Source: IDS-8 sp964607425 (lineage in GTDB: Bacteria; Pseudomonadota; Gammaproteobacteria; Steroidobacterales; Woeseiaceae). From it: DNA of 23,861 bases. Each line of letters begins with the position of its first letter. Within the stretch, counting starts at the first letter, position 1. The notes under the pieces are model-generated. The model saw nothing but the letters and a program-made list of their open reading frames with translations. It made no database searches and had not been told where the DNA came from. The stretch spans positions 1 through 23,861 of the forward strand of contig CAZSKQ010000048.1 of the NCBI GenBank assembly GCA_964607425.1, given 5' to 3'. This document shows, one piece after another, positions 1-7,689 of this stretch. A program made the position numbers and the translations under genes.

Positions 1-24
1 CCCGCATGGCGGGCTCCTGCAGGG
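1..24 (+). repeat. REP-like palindromic repeat, copy 1
   Basis: The core GCCCGC-ATG-GCGGGC forms a hairpin, followed by TCCTGCAGGG. The copy is cut by the window edge, which removes the leading GTCG. The same unit recurs in the same orientation at 34-59 and inverted at 3844-3871. Short units of this kind, scattered singly or in pairs between genes, are typical REP elements of Gammaproteobacteria. Confidence 0.75.
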
Positions 25-33
25 CGCCCGGCT

Positions 34-59
34 GTCGCCCGCATGGCGGGCTCCTGCGG
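34..59 (+). repeat. REP-like palindromic repeat, copy 2
   Basis: This is a direct repeat of the unit at 1-24, separated by about 9 bases, so the two form a REP doublet. It runs GTCGCCCGCATGGCGGGC then TCCTGC. An ATG inside it (43) opens the longest reading frame of the following glycosyltransferase gene, but it belongs to the repeat and is unlikely to be the true start. Confidence 0.75.
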
Positions 60-81
60 CTACGATAATTGGTGGGGTGGA

Positions 82-1434
82 ATGACGGCGGGACAGGAGC
101 CGGTTTGCCGGCGGGCGGCGTTCCTTCCATCCGGTACCGACTTTCGCGACAATGCGGCGCTGCGCGAATATCTCGAATTACAGATGGCACAACCCGGTAC
201 CAGGCCGAGAATACTTGTTCTGACCTCCACGTTCCCACGTTGGCAGGGAGATACCGAGCCGCGTTTCGTACTGGACCTTTGCCGCCACCTGTCCGATTCC
301 GCCGATTTGCTGGTGCTCGCCCCGGATACCCCGGGCGCCGCCATGACGGAGGTGCTGGAAGGTGTCGAAGTTCGCAGGTTCCGTTACTTCTTGCGCGCCC
401 GGCAGGGCGTTGCCTATGCAGGAGGCATCACGGCCCGCCTCCGGGCAAACCCCCTGCGGGTTTTGCAGCTCCCCTTCTTCTTTATCTCGCTTTGGTGGGT
501 CACTCGCCGCCTCGTCCGTGAGTGGAAGCCCGACGTCATCCATGCCCACTGGATCATTCCGCAAGGCCTGGTAGCCTGCTTTGCCGCAGGCAGGAACCTG
601 CCCGTCCTGTGCACGAGCCACGGAGGAGACCTGCACAACCTGAGAGCATGGGTATTCAGGTGGCTGAAGGCGTGGACCCTCGGGCGTTGCCGCCGGATTA
701 CCGTGGTCAGCACGAGCATGGTCCCGCAAGTCACGCAAATCGCACCCGGGGTGCCGGTCGATGTCATTCCCATGGGAACGGACCTCGAGACGCAGTTCGT
801 CCCGCCACCGGATGCAAGCTCGCGCAGGGCCCACGAAGAACTGATCTTCGTCGGGCGTTTGGTGGAGAAAAAGGGATTGCGCTACCTGCTGGAGGCGGTT
901 GCCTTGTTGTCGGAACGGCGTCCCTCCCTGACCCTGACGGTGGTTGGGGATGGACCGCTGAAAGAGCAATTGCTGACGCGGGCAGACCAACTGGGGGTCG
1001 GGGAGAGGATCCGATTTGTCGGCGGCATACCCCATCGGGAATTACCCGGGCTGTACCAGCGGGCGGCACTCGCTGTATTTCCGTTCGTCGTAGCCCGCGA
1101 CGGTGACCAGGAGGGCTTCGGCCTCGTGGTGGTGGAGGCCATGGGCTGCGGTTGTCCGGTTATCGTGAGCGATGTGCCGGCAATCCATGAGAATGTCGTC
1201 CCCGGCGTCACGGGATTGCTGGTACCGCAGAAGGATCCGGAAGCGCTCGCGGCCGCCATCGACAAATCACTGGCCGGCCGCCGGCTGCGTACTGCACTGG
1301 CGGCAGCCGCCCTCGAGCGGGTACGGGCCCGGTTCGACTGGAGCCCCGTGGCGGAAAGCTACCACCTTGTGATCAGGGCTTGCATCGAGGCTGACGACGC
1401 TGCGATCGGGAGCAGTGTTTCGAGTGGATCGTAG
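82..1434 (+). CDS. GT4-family glycosyltransferase
   Basis: This is a cytosolic or membrane-associated retaining glycosyltransferase of the GT-B fold, GT4 family. It probably moves a sugar from a nucleotide donor to a lipid-linked or other glycan acceptor. The N-terminal domain begins with RILVLTSTFPRWQGDTEPRF, as is usual for this group, and contains the acceptor-side loop SHGGDLHN. The C-terminal domain has LIFVGRLVEKKGLRYLLEA, VGDGPL and the donor-binding EX7E motif in QEGFGLVVVEAMGCGCPVI. Three starts are possible: 43 lies inside a REP element; 82 has a purine-rich GGTGGGGTGGA just upstream and is used here; 184 (MAQPGTRPRILVL) matches the usual family N-terminus but has no visible ribosome binding site. 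The gene converges with zapD, leaving 26 bases between stops. Its substrate cannot be told from sequence, and it may not belong with the glycosylation genes at the right end. Confidence 0.85.
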   Translation: MTAGQEPVCRRAAFLPSGTDFRDNAALREYLELQMAQPGTRPRILVLTSTFPRWQGDTEPRFVLDLCRHLSDSADLLVLAPDTPGAAMTEVLEGVEVRRFRYFLRARQGVAYAGGITARLRANPLRVLQLPFFFISLWWVTRRLVREWKPDVIHAHWIIPQGLVACFAAGRNLPVLCTSHGGDLHNLRAWVFRWLKAWTLGRCRRITVVSTSMVPQVTQIAPGVPVDVIPMGTDLETQFVPPPDASSRRAHEELIFVGRLVEKKGLRYLLEAVALLSERRPSLTLTVVGDGPLKEQLLTRADQLGVGERIRFVGGIPHRELPGLYQRAALAVFPFVVARDGDQEGFGLVVVEAMGCGCPVIVSDVPAIHENVVPGVTGLLVPQKDPEALAAAIDKSLAGRRLRTALAAAALERVRARFDWSPVAESYHLVIRACIEADDAAIGSSVSSGS

Positions 1435-1460
1435 CCACTCGCACCGTGAAAGCACGATCC

Positions 1461-2264
1461 TCAGCAGATGCTGAGTTGAAAGCTCACGTCATGCCCGGTC
1501 TGCACGGCTCGCCGGTCGATCGACGACCATTCGAGGAACCGCACCGTGAACCGGTGCTGGCTGCCGCTGATTTCGGGGAAGAGCTCGCTGCCTTCCGGCA
1601 ATGACACCCGCAGCAGGCGGCAGTTCGCCCCCTTCTGCACGTTGTACTGGTACATGCCGTTGATCGCGAGCTTCTGCTTGGTCTGGGCGCTTTCGCGCGT
1701 CAGCCATAGCAATTCGACGACCGCGTCGCACACCGGCCGCACGACGTCGACCCACTGGGCAAGATCGCGCGCGCGGCGTTCGTAGGGGTGTCGCAGCCAA
1801 TGGCTGTAGACGGGCAGGTCGAATTCGCAAGTGCCGCCCGGAATGCCGCTCCTGTGCTTGATCGCGTTCAAAAATTCGCTGTCTTTCAGCGGCTGCAGGA
1901 ACTGCGGTCCCATCGCGTTGACGCCGTTGCGGCTGTCGGCGAGGTTGTGCATCAGCGCGTCCAGCCGCTTGGAATCAACGGCAGGTTCGCTCTTGTAGCG
2001 TTGCAGCAGTGCGATCTGCCGGTCGAGCTCCTTGTAGACGTCGCTGCGTACGTCGCCCCGCATCAGGACCGCGACGATATCCAGGAGGCAGGAGGTCGCC
2101 GCGCGGGTTGCCCAGTCGGCCTCCAGCTCGCAGTTGTACAGGAGCTGCTGGTAGAGGAACTCGACGCGCATGAAGGTGCGCATGCGCTCGCTCAGGGGCT
2201 GCTCGTACTGGACCTGGCGCCCATCTGCGTTCGGTGCCTGTAAGCGGGAGGCTGCTCGTACCAT
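1461..2264 (-). CDS. zapD: Cell division protein ZapD (FtsZ-associated)
   Basis: This is a homologue of ZapD (formerly YacF, DUF1342), a cytoplasmic protein that binds the FtsZ C-terminal tail and bundles FtsZ filaments at the division site. Family signatures are visible: YEQPLSERMRTFMRVEFLYQQL near the N-terminus, a helical first half (LLDIVAVLMRGDVRSDVYKELDRQ) and a C-terminal beta-rich part ending RFTVRFLEWS. The length of about 267 residues is close to the usual 245-260. The start chosen is the ATG at 2264; a TTG at 2300 would add 12 residues not seen in the family. It is the last gene of the pilB-C-D-coaE-zapD run. The small gene yacG, often placed next to coaE and zapD, is not present on either side. 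Confidence 0.9.
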   Translation of the reverse strand: MVRAASRLQAPNADGRQVQYEQPLSERMRTFMRVEFLYQQLLYNCELEADWATRAATSCLLDIVAVLMRGDVRSDVYKELDRQIALLQRYKSEPAVDSKRLDALMHNLADSRNGVNAMGPQFLQPLKDSEFLNAIKHRSGIPGGTCEFDLPVYSHWLRHPYERRARDLAQWVDVVRPVCDAVVELLWLTRESAQTKQKLAINGMYQYNVQKGANCRLLRVSLPEGSELFPEISGSQHRFTVRFLEWSSIDRRAVQTGHDVSFQLSIC

Positions 2265-2296
2265 GCGGGTATTCTGCGCCAGCCCCGAGCTCAAGG

Positions 2297-2315
2297 GCAA
2301 ATGACTGTCATTTGC
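2297..2315. promoter_or_regulatory. 19-bp perfect palindrome, operator-like (Fur-box-like)
   Basis: GCAAATGACTGTCATTTGC has two 9-base arms around a single central base. It lies in the short gap between coaE and zapD, about 33-51 bases upstream of the zapD ATG. By eye 12 of 19 positions match the classical Fur consensus GATAATGATAATCATTATC, including the AATGA/TCATT core. It could bind a dimeric regulator or form a hairpin in the coaE-zapD mRNA. No T-run follows on either strand, so an intrinsic terminator is unlikely. Confidence 0.45.
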
Positions 2316-2332
2316 GACAGCCGGGCGATCGG

Positions 2333-2947
2333 CTATGCCCCGCGGGCGAGCTCCAGGTACTTCCGATGGAGCCGCTGCACCTGGTCGGCGGTGGCCTCGA
2401 GGGTGCCGCTGTTATCGATCACGTCGTCGGCGATGGCGAGCCGGTCTTCACGGCTTGCCTGGGCGGCGATCATGCGGCGCGCCTGTAGCTCGCTTTCGGC
2501 GTCACGTTGCAGCAGGCGCTCGAGCTGTGTTTCCTCGCTGACGTCCACCACCAGGATGCGATCCATCTCCGCTTTCATCGGGGACTCGGCGAGCAGGGGC
2601 ACGACGATGACCTGGTAGGGGCCGCCGGCGGTGGCGGCACGCAGCCGGGTTTCCTCGCGGATGCGCGGGTGCAGGATCCGCTCCAGGGTTTGTCGCCTTT
2701 TATCGTCCTGGAAAACCAGATTGCGCAAGCGGCGGCGGTGCAGCTGCCCTTGCTCGTCGAGGATGCCGCGCCCGAATTCCTGCACGATTTCGGCCAGCGC
2801 TGGCCGCCCGGGCTCCACGACCTCGCGCGCGATCACATCCGTATCGATGATGGGTACGCCCTCGCGGGCAAACAGGTCGGCGACAGTCGACTTGCCGCTG
2901 GCGACGCCGCCCGTCAATCCGATCCTGAGCGGGGTCTGCCCGGCCAT
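2333..2947 (-). CDS. coaE: Dephospho-CoA kinase
   Basis: CoaE catalyses the last step of coenzyme A synthesis, ATP-dependent phosphorylation of the 3'-OH of dephospho-CoA, in the cytoplasm. The P-loop is at the N-terminus (residues 13-20, GGVASGKS). It is followed by DTDVIAREVVEPG and IVQEFGRGILDEQGQLHRRRL, both typical of the substrate-binding part of the family. The lid region contains VVPLLAESP and QLERLLQRD. At 204 residues it has the standard length. The reading frame stays open further upstream to 3622, but that part is antisense-like and overlaps pilD; the true start is the ATG at 2947, which shares one base with the pilD stop (TGATG), a sign of translational coupling. Linkage pilD-coaE is common in Gammaproteobacteria. 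Confidence 0.95.
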   Translation of the reverse strand: MAGQTPLRIGLTGGVASGKSTVADLFAREGVPIIDTDVIAREVVEPGRPALAEIVQEFGRGILDEQGQLHRRRLRNLVFQDDKRRQTLERILHPRIREETRLRAATAGGPYQVIVVPLLAESPMKAEMDRILVVDVSEETQLERLLQRDAESELQARRMIAAQASREDRLAIADDVIDNSGTLEATADQVQRLHRKYLELARGA

Positions 2948-3840
2948 CAGCCCGCGTAACCGAGGTACCAGTCGATGATCTGCTCGCCCCATACCAGCGC
3001 CACCCAGCCGGCGGCGGCGAGGTAGGGCCCGAAGGGAATAGGCACGTTGCGGTCGTGGCGGCGGAATACCATCAGCGCGATGCCGACCAGCGCGCCCACC
3101 AGCGCGGACAGCAGGATGATCAGCGGCAACATCTGCCAGCCGAGCCAGGCGCCGAGTGCCGCAAGCAGCTTGAAATCGCCGTAACCCATGCCTTCCTTCC
3201 CGGTGAGCAGGCGAAACAGATGATAGATCGACCACAGGCTGAGGTAACCCGCCAGCGCGCCCGCGATGCTGTCTTTCGGATCGATGAACAGCACTTCCGA
3301 GCCGGGCAGGGGATGCCAGAGGCTCAGGAACAGGCCGATCCACAGGAGCGGCAGGGAGATGGAATCCGGGATGATCTGGTGATCGATGTCGATGGCGCTG
3401 ATGGCCACCAGGGCGAAGGTGAAAAGCACCGCCGCCGCGGCCTCCCAGCCGATACCGAAGCGCCAGGCGGCGATTGCGCCGAGGATGGCGGTCAGGAGCT
3501 CGACCGCGGGGTAGCGGGGCGAGATTCGTGCCTTGCAGTTCGCGCAGCGGCCGCGCAGCAACAGGTAACTCAGCACGGGGATGTTCTGCGCCGCGGTGAT
3601 GGGCGCGTTGCAGGACGGGCATCGCGAGCCCGGTGCGACGAGGTCGAAACGGCCCTCCGGAATCGCGGTCGCAGGCAGGTCAGCCAGTTCCGCGCACTGC
3701 GCGCGCCATTCCCGCTCCATCATGATCGGGAGCCTGTGAATGACGACATTGAGAAAGCTGCCGACCAGCAGCGACGCGAGAAAAACCGCGCCGATGAACA
3801 ACAACGGCGAAGCGGCAAAAACCTCAAAGATCATCCGCAT
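2947..3840 (-). CDS. pilD: Type IV prepilin peptidase / N-methyltransferase
   Basis: This is an inner-membrane aspartyl protease that cleaves the leader of type IV prepilins after Gly and methylates the new N-terminal Phe. The sequence shows the N-terminal A24_N methyltransferase part, with GSFLNVVIHRLP and a cytoplasmic loop carrying the zinc-binding pairs C74/C77 and C99/C102. The A24 peptidase part follows, with the catalytic aspartates D151 (DIDHQIIPD) and D222 (GMGYGDFK). About eight hydrophobic segments are present and the length (297) is normal. Two starts are possible, 3840 and an in-frame ATG at 3834. A purine-rich AGGGG lies 2 bases before the first and 8 before the second, so 3834 has better spacing. 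That AGGGG is the edge of the REP repeat at 3844-3871. Substrates should include the two pilins at 7044-8124. Confidence 0.95.
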   Translation of the reverse strand: MRMIFEVFAASPLLFIGAVFLASLLVGSFLNVVIHRLPIMMEREWRAQCAELADLPATAIPEGRFDLVAPGSRCPSCNAPITAAQNIPVLSYLLLRGRCANCKARISPRYPAVELLTAILGAIAAWRFGIGWEAAAAVLFTFALVAISAIDIDHQIIPDSISLPLLWIGLFLSLWHPLPGSEVLFIDPKDSIAGALAGYLSLWSIYHLFRLLTGKEGMGYGDFKLLAALGAWLGWQMLPLIILLSALVGALVGIALMVFRRHDRNVPIPFGPYLAAAGWVALVWGEQIIDWYLGYAG

Positions 3841-3843
3841 GGC

Positions 3844-3871
3844 CCCTGCAGGAGCCCGCCATGCGGGCGAC
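3844..3871 (-). repeat. REP-like palindromic repeat, copy 3 (inverted), between pilC and pilD
   Basis: This is the exact reverse complement of the repeat at 34-57 plus the CAGGG tail seen at 1-24. It contains the hairpin GCCCGC-CAT-GCGGGC. It sits in the 78-base gap between pilC and pilD, inside what is otherwise one transcription unit, and nearly touches the pilD start codon. Confidence 0.75.
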
Positions 3872-3918
3872 CCCCCGTCGAGTTAGCTCCCTCGCCGGAA
3901 TACCGGATTCCCCGCCCG

Positions 3919-5136
3919 TCAGACCACCGCGCCCATCTTGAAGATCGGCAGGTACATCGCGACCACCAGCCCGCCGACGAGCACGCCGAGTATCGCCATG
4001 ATCATCGGTTCCAGCAGGCTGCTGAGGTTGTCGACGGCGTTGTCCACGTCATCTTCGTAGAAGTCGGCCACTTTCGCCGACATCTCGTCGAGCGAGCCCG
4101 ATTCCTCTCCGACGGCGATCATCTGGATCACCATGTTGGGGAAGAGATCGGTGTTCTCCATCGCCTGCTGCAGCCGCTGGCCGGTGGCGACCTCGTCTTT
4201 CATATGCAGGACGCCGACCTCGTACACGATATTGCCGGTGGCGCCGGAAACCGACTCCAGCGCTTCCACGAGCGGCACGCCGGCGCTGAACATCGTCGAC
4301 AACGTCCGCGCGTAACGCGCAATGGCGGCCTTCTGCAGGATGGGGCCAATGATGGGCGCCTTCAGCGCCACCCTGTCGAGGAAGTGCCGCATCGCGCGGG
4401 AGCGCTTCTTGAAGTACAGGAAGGTCATCACGCTGCCTATCAGCAACAGTGCGAGGATCCAGCCCTGTTGGCGAACGAACACGGACAGGTCGATGACCAT
4501 CTGCGTGAATGCCGGCAGGTCGGCGCCAAAGCCCTGGAACAGCTCCTCGAAGGCCGGGATGACGAAAATGAGCAGGATGACCGTGACCACGAACGCGACG
4601 ACCAGCACCGCCGCGGGGTAGGTCAGGGCCTTCTTGATCTTCTTCTTGATGGCCTCGGTCTTTTCCTTGTACGTGGCAATCTTGTCGAGCAGCGTCTCCA
4701 GTGCACCGGCCTGCTCGCCCGCCTCGACCAGGTTGACGAAAAGATCGTCGAAATAGAGCGGGTGCTTGCCCATTGCTTCGGCAAGGGCCGAGCCACCCTC
4801 TACGTCGGCCTTGATGGACAGGATCAGCTTCTGCATGGCTGCGTTCTCATGCCCGTTGCCGACGATCTCGAACGCCTGCACCAGGGGTATTCCGGCCGAC
4901 AGCATGGTCGCGAGTTGCCGGCTGAAGATCGCGATGTCCGCGGTGGTTATCTTGGCCGTGCCGCTGAACAGGCCTTTGCTTTGCTTCTTTATACGGCTAG
5001 GGACGACACCCTGCCGCCTGAGGTCGGCGCGCACGGCGGCTTCGCTGGCCGCCATGCTCTTGCCCTTGACTTTTTTACCGCGCCGGTCCGTGCCTTCCCA
5101 CAGGAAGGGTATGCTTGCTGTCGCTGATTCAGCCAT
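3919..5136 (-). CDS. pilC: Type IV pilus inner-membrane platform protein PilC
   Basis: PilC is the integral inner-membrane core of the type IV pilus machine and couples the PilB and PilT ATPases to pilin insertion or removal. Two T2SF domains are visible (about residues 69-193 and 272-394), each opening with a related stretch (FSRQLATMLSAGIPLVQAFE; YARTLSTMFSAGVPLVEALE). Three membrane segments lie near 172-196, 223-243 and 376-398. The 405-residue length is standard. The ATG at 5136 is chosen because GGAAGAG lies about 6 bases upstream and MAESATASIPFLWEGTDRRGKK is the usual family start; an upstream in-frame extension to 5193 would overlap pilB. The gene follows pilB by 28 bases. Confidence 0.96.
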   Translation of the reverse strand: MAESATASIPFLWEGTDRRGKKVKGKSMAASEAAVRADLRRQGVVPSRIKKQSKGLFSGTAKITTADIAIFSRQLATMLSAGIPLVQAFEIVGNGHENAAMQKLILSIKADVEGGSALAEAMGKHPLYFDDLFVNLVEAGEQAGALETLLDKIATYKEKTEAIKKKIKKALTYPAAVLVVAFVVTVILLIFVIPAFEELFQGFGADLPAFTQMVIDLSVFVRQQGWILALLLIGSVMTFLYFKKRSRAMRHFLDRVALKAPIIGPILQKAAIARYARTLSTMFSAGVPLVEALESVSGATGNIVYEVGVLHMKDEVATGQRLQQAMENTDLFPNMVIQMIAVGEESGSLDEMSAKVADFYEDDVDNAVDNLSSLLEPMIMAILGVLVGGLVVAMYLPIFKMGAVV

Positions 5137-5164
5137 TGTCGTCTCTTCCGTAAAACCGGTCCGC

Positions 5165-6883
5165 TTACTCGATCGTAACGCGGTTGATCTCATCCAGGCT
5201 GGTAAGCCCTTCCTTGACTTTGTTCAGGCCAGCGCGCCTGAGATCGACCACCCCTTCCTTTGTCGCCTGGTCCGCGATCTGCATGGCATTGCCTCCTTCC
5301 ATGATGATCCGGCCCATGGTCTCCGAGACCTCCATGACCTGGAAGATGCCGAGCCGCCCCTTGTAGCCTTCGTTGCACAGCTTGCAGCCAACCGCGCGGA
5401 AGATCGTCAGGCCATTCAGCTCGCTTTTATCGAAGCCTTCCTTCTCCAGCGCCTCTTTCGGGATGTCCTTCACTTCCTTGCAGTTGTCGCAAAGCCTTCG
5501 TGCCAGGCGCTGGGCGATGATCAGGCTGACGGATGACGCGATGGCGTAGGGCTTGACGCCCATGTCGACCATGCGCGTCAGGGTGCGCGGCGCATCGTTG
5601 GTATGCAGCGTCGACAACACGAGGTGGCCGGTCTGGGCGGCCTTGATGGCGATTTCCGCCGTCTCCAGGTCGCGGATTTCGCCGACCATGATCACGTCCG
5701 GGTCCTGCCGGAGAAAGGCTTTCAGTGCCGAGGCAAAGGTCAACCCGACCTTCGGATTGACGTTGACCTGGTTGACGCCGGGAAGGTTGATTTCCGCCGG
5801 GTCCTCCGCCGTGGAAATGTTGCGGTCCACGGTATTCAGGATGTTCAGGCCCGTGTACAGCGACACGGTCTTACCGGAACCGGTAGGCCCCGTCACCAGG
5901 ATCATGCCGTAGGGTTTCGCGAGGTGCTTCAGGTACAGCGCTTTCTGTTGCTCGTCGTACCCGAGCGCATCGATCCCGAGCTTGGCGCTGCTCGGGTCGA
6001 GAATACGCAGCACGATCTTTTCCCCGAACAGGGTAGGGCAGGTATTGACGCGAAAGTCGATGGCCCGGTTCTTCGAGAGCCGCATCTTGATGCGGCCGTC
6101 CTGCGGTACCCGGCGTTCCGCGATATCCAGCCGGGACATGACCTTGAGCCGTGCGCAGACCTTGTTCGCGAGGGCGACGGGCGGCTGCGCGACCTCCGAC
6201 AGCACGCCGTCCAGCCGGGTACGCACGCGAAAGATTTTCTCGTACGGCTCGAAGTGAATGTCGGACGCGCCGCGCTTGATGGCGTCCAGCAGCACCTTGT
6301 TGACGAAGCGGACAACCGGCGCGTCCTCGATGTCGTCGCGCGTGATGTCCTCGTGTTCCTCGTCGCCGCTGGACACGTCGAGGTTGTCGAGCGCGTCGAA
6401 ATCCTCGTCGTCGAGCGAGGACATGGACGTATCGACCGCTTCGAGCGCCTTGGTAATGCGCTCCTCGAGCTTCGCCTGCTCCACCACGACCGGGTCGATG
6501 CGCAGGCTCGTCTGGAACCGGATCTCGTCGATCGCCTGCAGGTTCGTAGGATCGGATATCCCGAGAAACAGGCGCTGGCCGCGCTTGATCAGCGGCAGGA
6601 CGCGGTGCTTGTTCAGCAGCTTCTGGTCGACCGATCGCAGCACGTCCAGGTCGATCTCGATCGCATCCAGGTCGAGCAGCGGCACGCCGAATTCGTGCGA
6701 TGCCGCAACCGCGATCGCGCGGGAATTCGCCAGGTCGTTGGCCACCAGGTAGGCGACCAGCGGCAGCTTCTCCCTGCGGGCGGCCTCGGTCGCCTCCAGC
6801 AGGGTCGCTTCGGCGATGATGCCGTCCTGGACCAGGCGGCGCGGCAAGCCGGTTAATGTCGATTGTGATGCCGTTGCTGCCAT
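5165..6883 (-). CDS. pilB: Type IV pilus extension ATPase PilB
   Basis: PilB is the cytoplasmic hexameric ATPase that powers pilus assembly. An N-terminal T2SSE_N/MshEN-like domain spans residues 1-145. A linker rich in Asp and Glu (about 150-187) precedes the ATPase core: Walker A GPTGSGKT (332-339), Asp-box AEDPAEINLPGVNQVNVN, Walker B LRQDPDVIMVGEIRD (391-405), and His-box HLVLSTLHTND. A tetracysteine zinc site follows, C465/C468 and C500/C503. Length 572 is normal for PilB, not PilT, which lacks the N-domain. The start at 6883 (MAATASQSTL) has only a weak GGATCC-like ribosome site. The gene begins a minus-strand unit with pilC; no convincing promoter was identified in the 160 bases upstream. 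Relatives with this N-domain can bind cyclic-di-GMP; whether this one does is unknown. Confidence 0.96.
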   Translation of the reverse strand: MAATASQSTLTGLPRRLVQDGIIAEATLLEATEAARREKLPLVAYLVANDLANSRAIAVAASHEFGVPLLDLDAIEIDLDVLRSVDQKLLNKHRVLPLIKRGQRLFLGISDPTNLQAIDEIRFQTSLRIDPVVVEQAKLEERITKALEAVDTSMSSLDDEDFDALDNLDVSSGDEEHEDITRDDIEDAPVVRFVNKVLLDAIKRGASDIHFEPYEKIFRVRTRLDGVLSEVAQPPVALANKVCARLKVMSRLDIAERRVPQDGRIKMRLSKNRAIDFRVNTCPTLFGEKIVLRILDPSSAKLGIDALGYDEQQKALYLKHLAKPYGMILVTGPTGSGKTVSLYTGLNILNTVDRNISTAEDPAEINLPGVNQVNVNPKVGLTFASALKAFLRQDPDVIMVGEIRDLETAEIAIKAAQTGHLVLSTLHTNDAPRTLTRMVDMGVKPYAIASSVSLIIAQRLARRLCDNCKEVKDIPKEALEKEGFDKSELNGLTIFRAVGCKLCNEGYKGRLGIFQVMEVSETMGRIIMEGGNAMQIADQATKEGVVDLRRAGLNKVKEGLTSLDEINRVTIE

Positions 6884-7043
6884 GTAAGGATCCGCTGTCC
6901 GGTCCTGCCGGCTACTGTAGGGTTCTCTGGACGTTACAGTCTCACCGATCCAAAAGAACGGATCAACTGCGTTTTGTGGTGCCGTTCACAGTTGCGGAAT
7001 TATTATGGTCAAAGGGGCTTGCTGCCGTCCCGGCAAGGGGTCC

Positions 7044-7535
7044 CTACCGGCAGCCCGACGGCAGGTAGCGGTCGTCTATGGTCCCCGGCTGGTAGTCGGC
7101 CGTGGTCGTTCCGTCACTCATGGGCCGGCCCGCGGGCGCCGGGGCTTTGCCGCACCGCCAGGTCACCGCGTCGCCGCCGGAGACGTACGGGGTCAATGAC
7201 AGCGACCTGCCGGCAAGGTCCGCGTGGGCATTGTTGCCGAAGTACACGTCGACCCTGCCGTTGACGATCCGGATCTCGGATACGTAATTGCCCTGCGAAT
7301 CCGCGGGGTCCGGCGACATCCCCGCATCGACCCGGGTTTTCGGTGTCGACCCGCTGGCCCGGTAGACATCGGCGACGGGAACCCTGGCGGCGGCCGCGAA
7401 GCTGATGCCCTCGGCAACCTGGGCCCGGACCGTGTAGGTCTGGTAGGCGGCAATCGCGAGCGACGCAAGGATGCCGATGATCGCGATCACGATCATCAGC
7501 TCGATGAGGGTGAAGCCCCTTCGGTCGTGGGTCAT
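7044..7535 (-). CDS. Second type IV pilin (divergent PilA paralogue)
   Basis: This is a type IV prepilin with a short charged leader MTHDRRG followed by FTLIELMIVIAIIGILAS, with Phe+1 and Glu+5 as needed for PilD processing and assembly. It shares AYQ-YT-RAQVAEG with the neighbouring pilin and also ends in LPS-CR, so the two are paralogues. Differences are clear: the usual AIPAY segment reads AIAAY, so the helix-kinking proline is missing. The C-terminal disulfide loop between C128 and C162 is long (33 residues, rich in Pro, Gly and Thr) compared with 16 in the other pilin. The ATG at 7535 gives a normal 7-residue leader; ATG codons at 7550 and 7616 would lengthen it. It lies downstream of the terminator of the first pilin. 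It could be a second major pilin, an alternative subunit or a minor pilin; its length (163) fits a major-type pilin. Confidence 0.9.
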   Translation of the reverse strand: MTHDRRGFTLIELMIVIAIIGILASLAIAAYQTYTVRAQVAEGISFAAAARVPVADVYRASGSTPKTRVDAGMSPDPADSQGNYVSEIRIVNGRVDVYFGNNAHADLAGRSLSLTPYVSGGDAVTWRCGKAPAPAGRPMSDGTTTADYQPGTIDDRYLPSGCR

Positions 7536-7628
7536 GAACAGTAGCCGCATGTCGAGCGCGCCTGCCATTTCGGCGCCCGATGCGAGTTTATCCGAATTCC
7601 CGCGGCCCTCGCTCATTGCACCGGATAT

Positions 7629-7659
7629 AAAAAAAAAGCCCCGGCATAGCCGGGGCTTT
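7629..7659 (-). terminator. Rho-independent terminator of the sigma-54 pilin gene
   Basis: On the minus strand an 8-bp perfect GC stem GCCCCGGC/GCCGGGGC with a 3-base loop is followed by nine T residues (A-run at 7629-7637 on the plus strand). Three A-T pairs extend the stem. It lies about 30 bases after the pilA stop and before the second pilin gene, so most pilA mRNA should end here. Confidence 0.93.
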
Positions 7660-7662
7660 GTG

Positions 7663-7680
7663 CAGGCAAGCGATTGCCTG
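7663..7680 (-). other. Hairpin in the pilA 3' untranslated region
   Basis: CAGGCAA and TTGCCTG form a perfect 7-bp stem with a GCGA loop (TCGC on the transcript), ten bases after the pilA stop codon and just before the terminator hairpin. Two stacked 3' hairpins could protect an abundant pilin mRNA from exonucleases; this role is inferred. Confidence 0.5.
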
Positions 7681-7689
7681 GAGTAGATG

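Noticed and set aside
1..3871. REP copies at both ends as the inverted ends of a mobile element
   Set aside because: The units are short REP-type hairpins, the enclosed genes are housekeeping and pilus genes in their usual order, and there is no transposase or target duplication.
3055..5127. A 690-codon open frame on the plus strand opposite pilD and pilC
   Set aside because: It is antisense to two well-supported genes, has a His/Gln/Arg/Asp-rich composition typical of frame shadows in high-GC DNA, and shows no domain.
5603..6856. A 417-codon open frame opposite pilB
   Set aside because: It is a shadow of the conserved pilB frame with no recognisable motif.
6976..6992. Possible sigma-54 promoter for pilB (CGGCAC...ACGCA on the minus strand)
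   Set aside because: The GG to GC spacing is 11 instead of 10, and the -12 element does not match TTGC.
7021..7054. Stem GCTGCCG/CGGCAGC at the end of the second pilin gene as a terminator
   Set aside because: The loop is long, the stem overlaps the coding end, and no T-run follows on the minus strand.
7663..7680. Possible sigma-54 promoter for the second pilin on the minus strand (AGGCAATCGCTTGCC)
   Set aside because: GG and GC are 9 bases apart instead of 10, and the -24 element is poor; the sequence is better explained as a hairpin.
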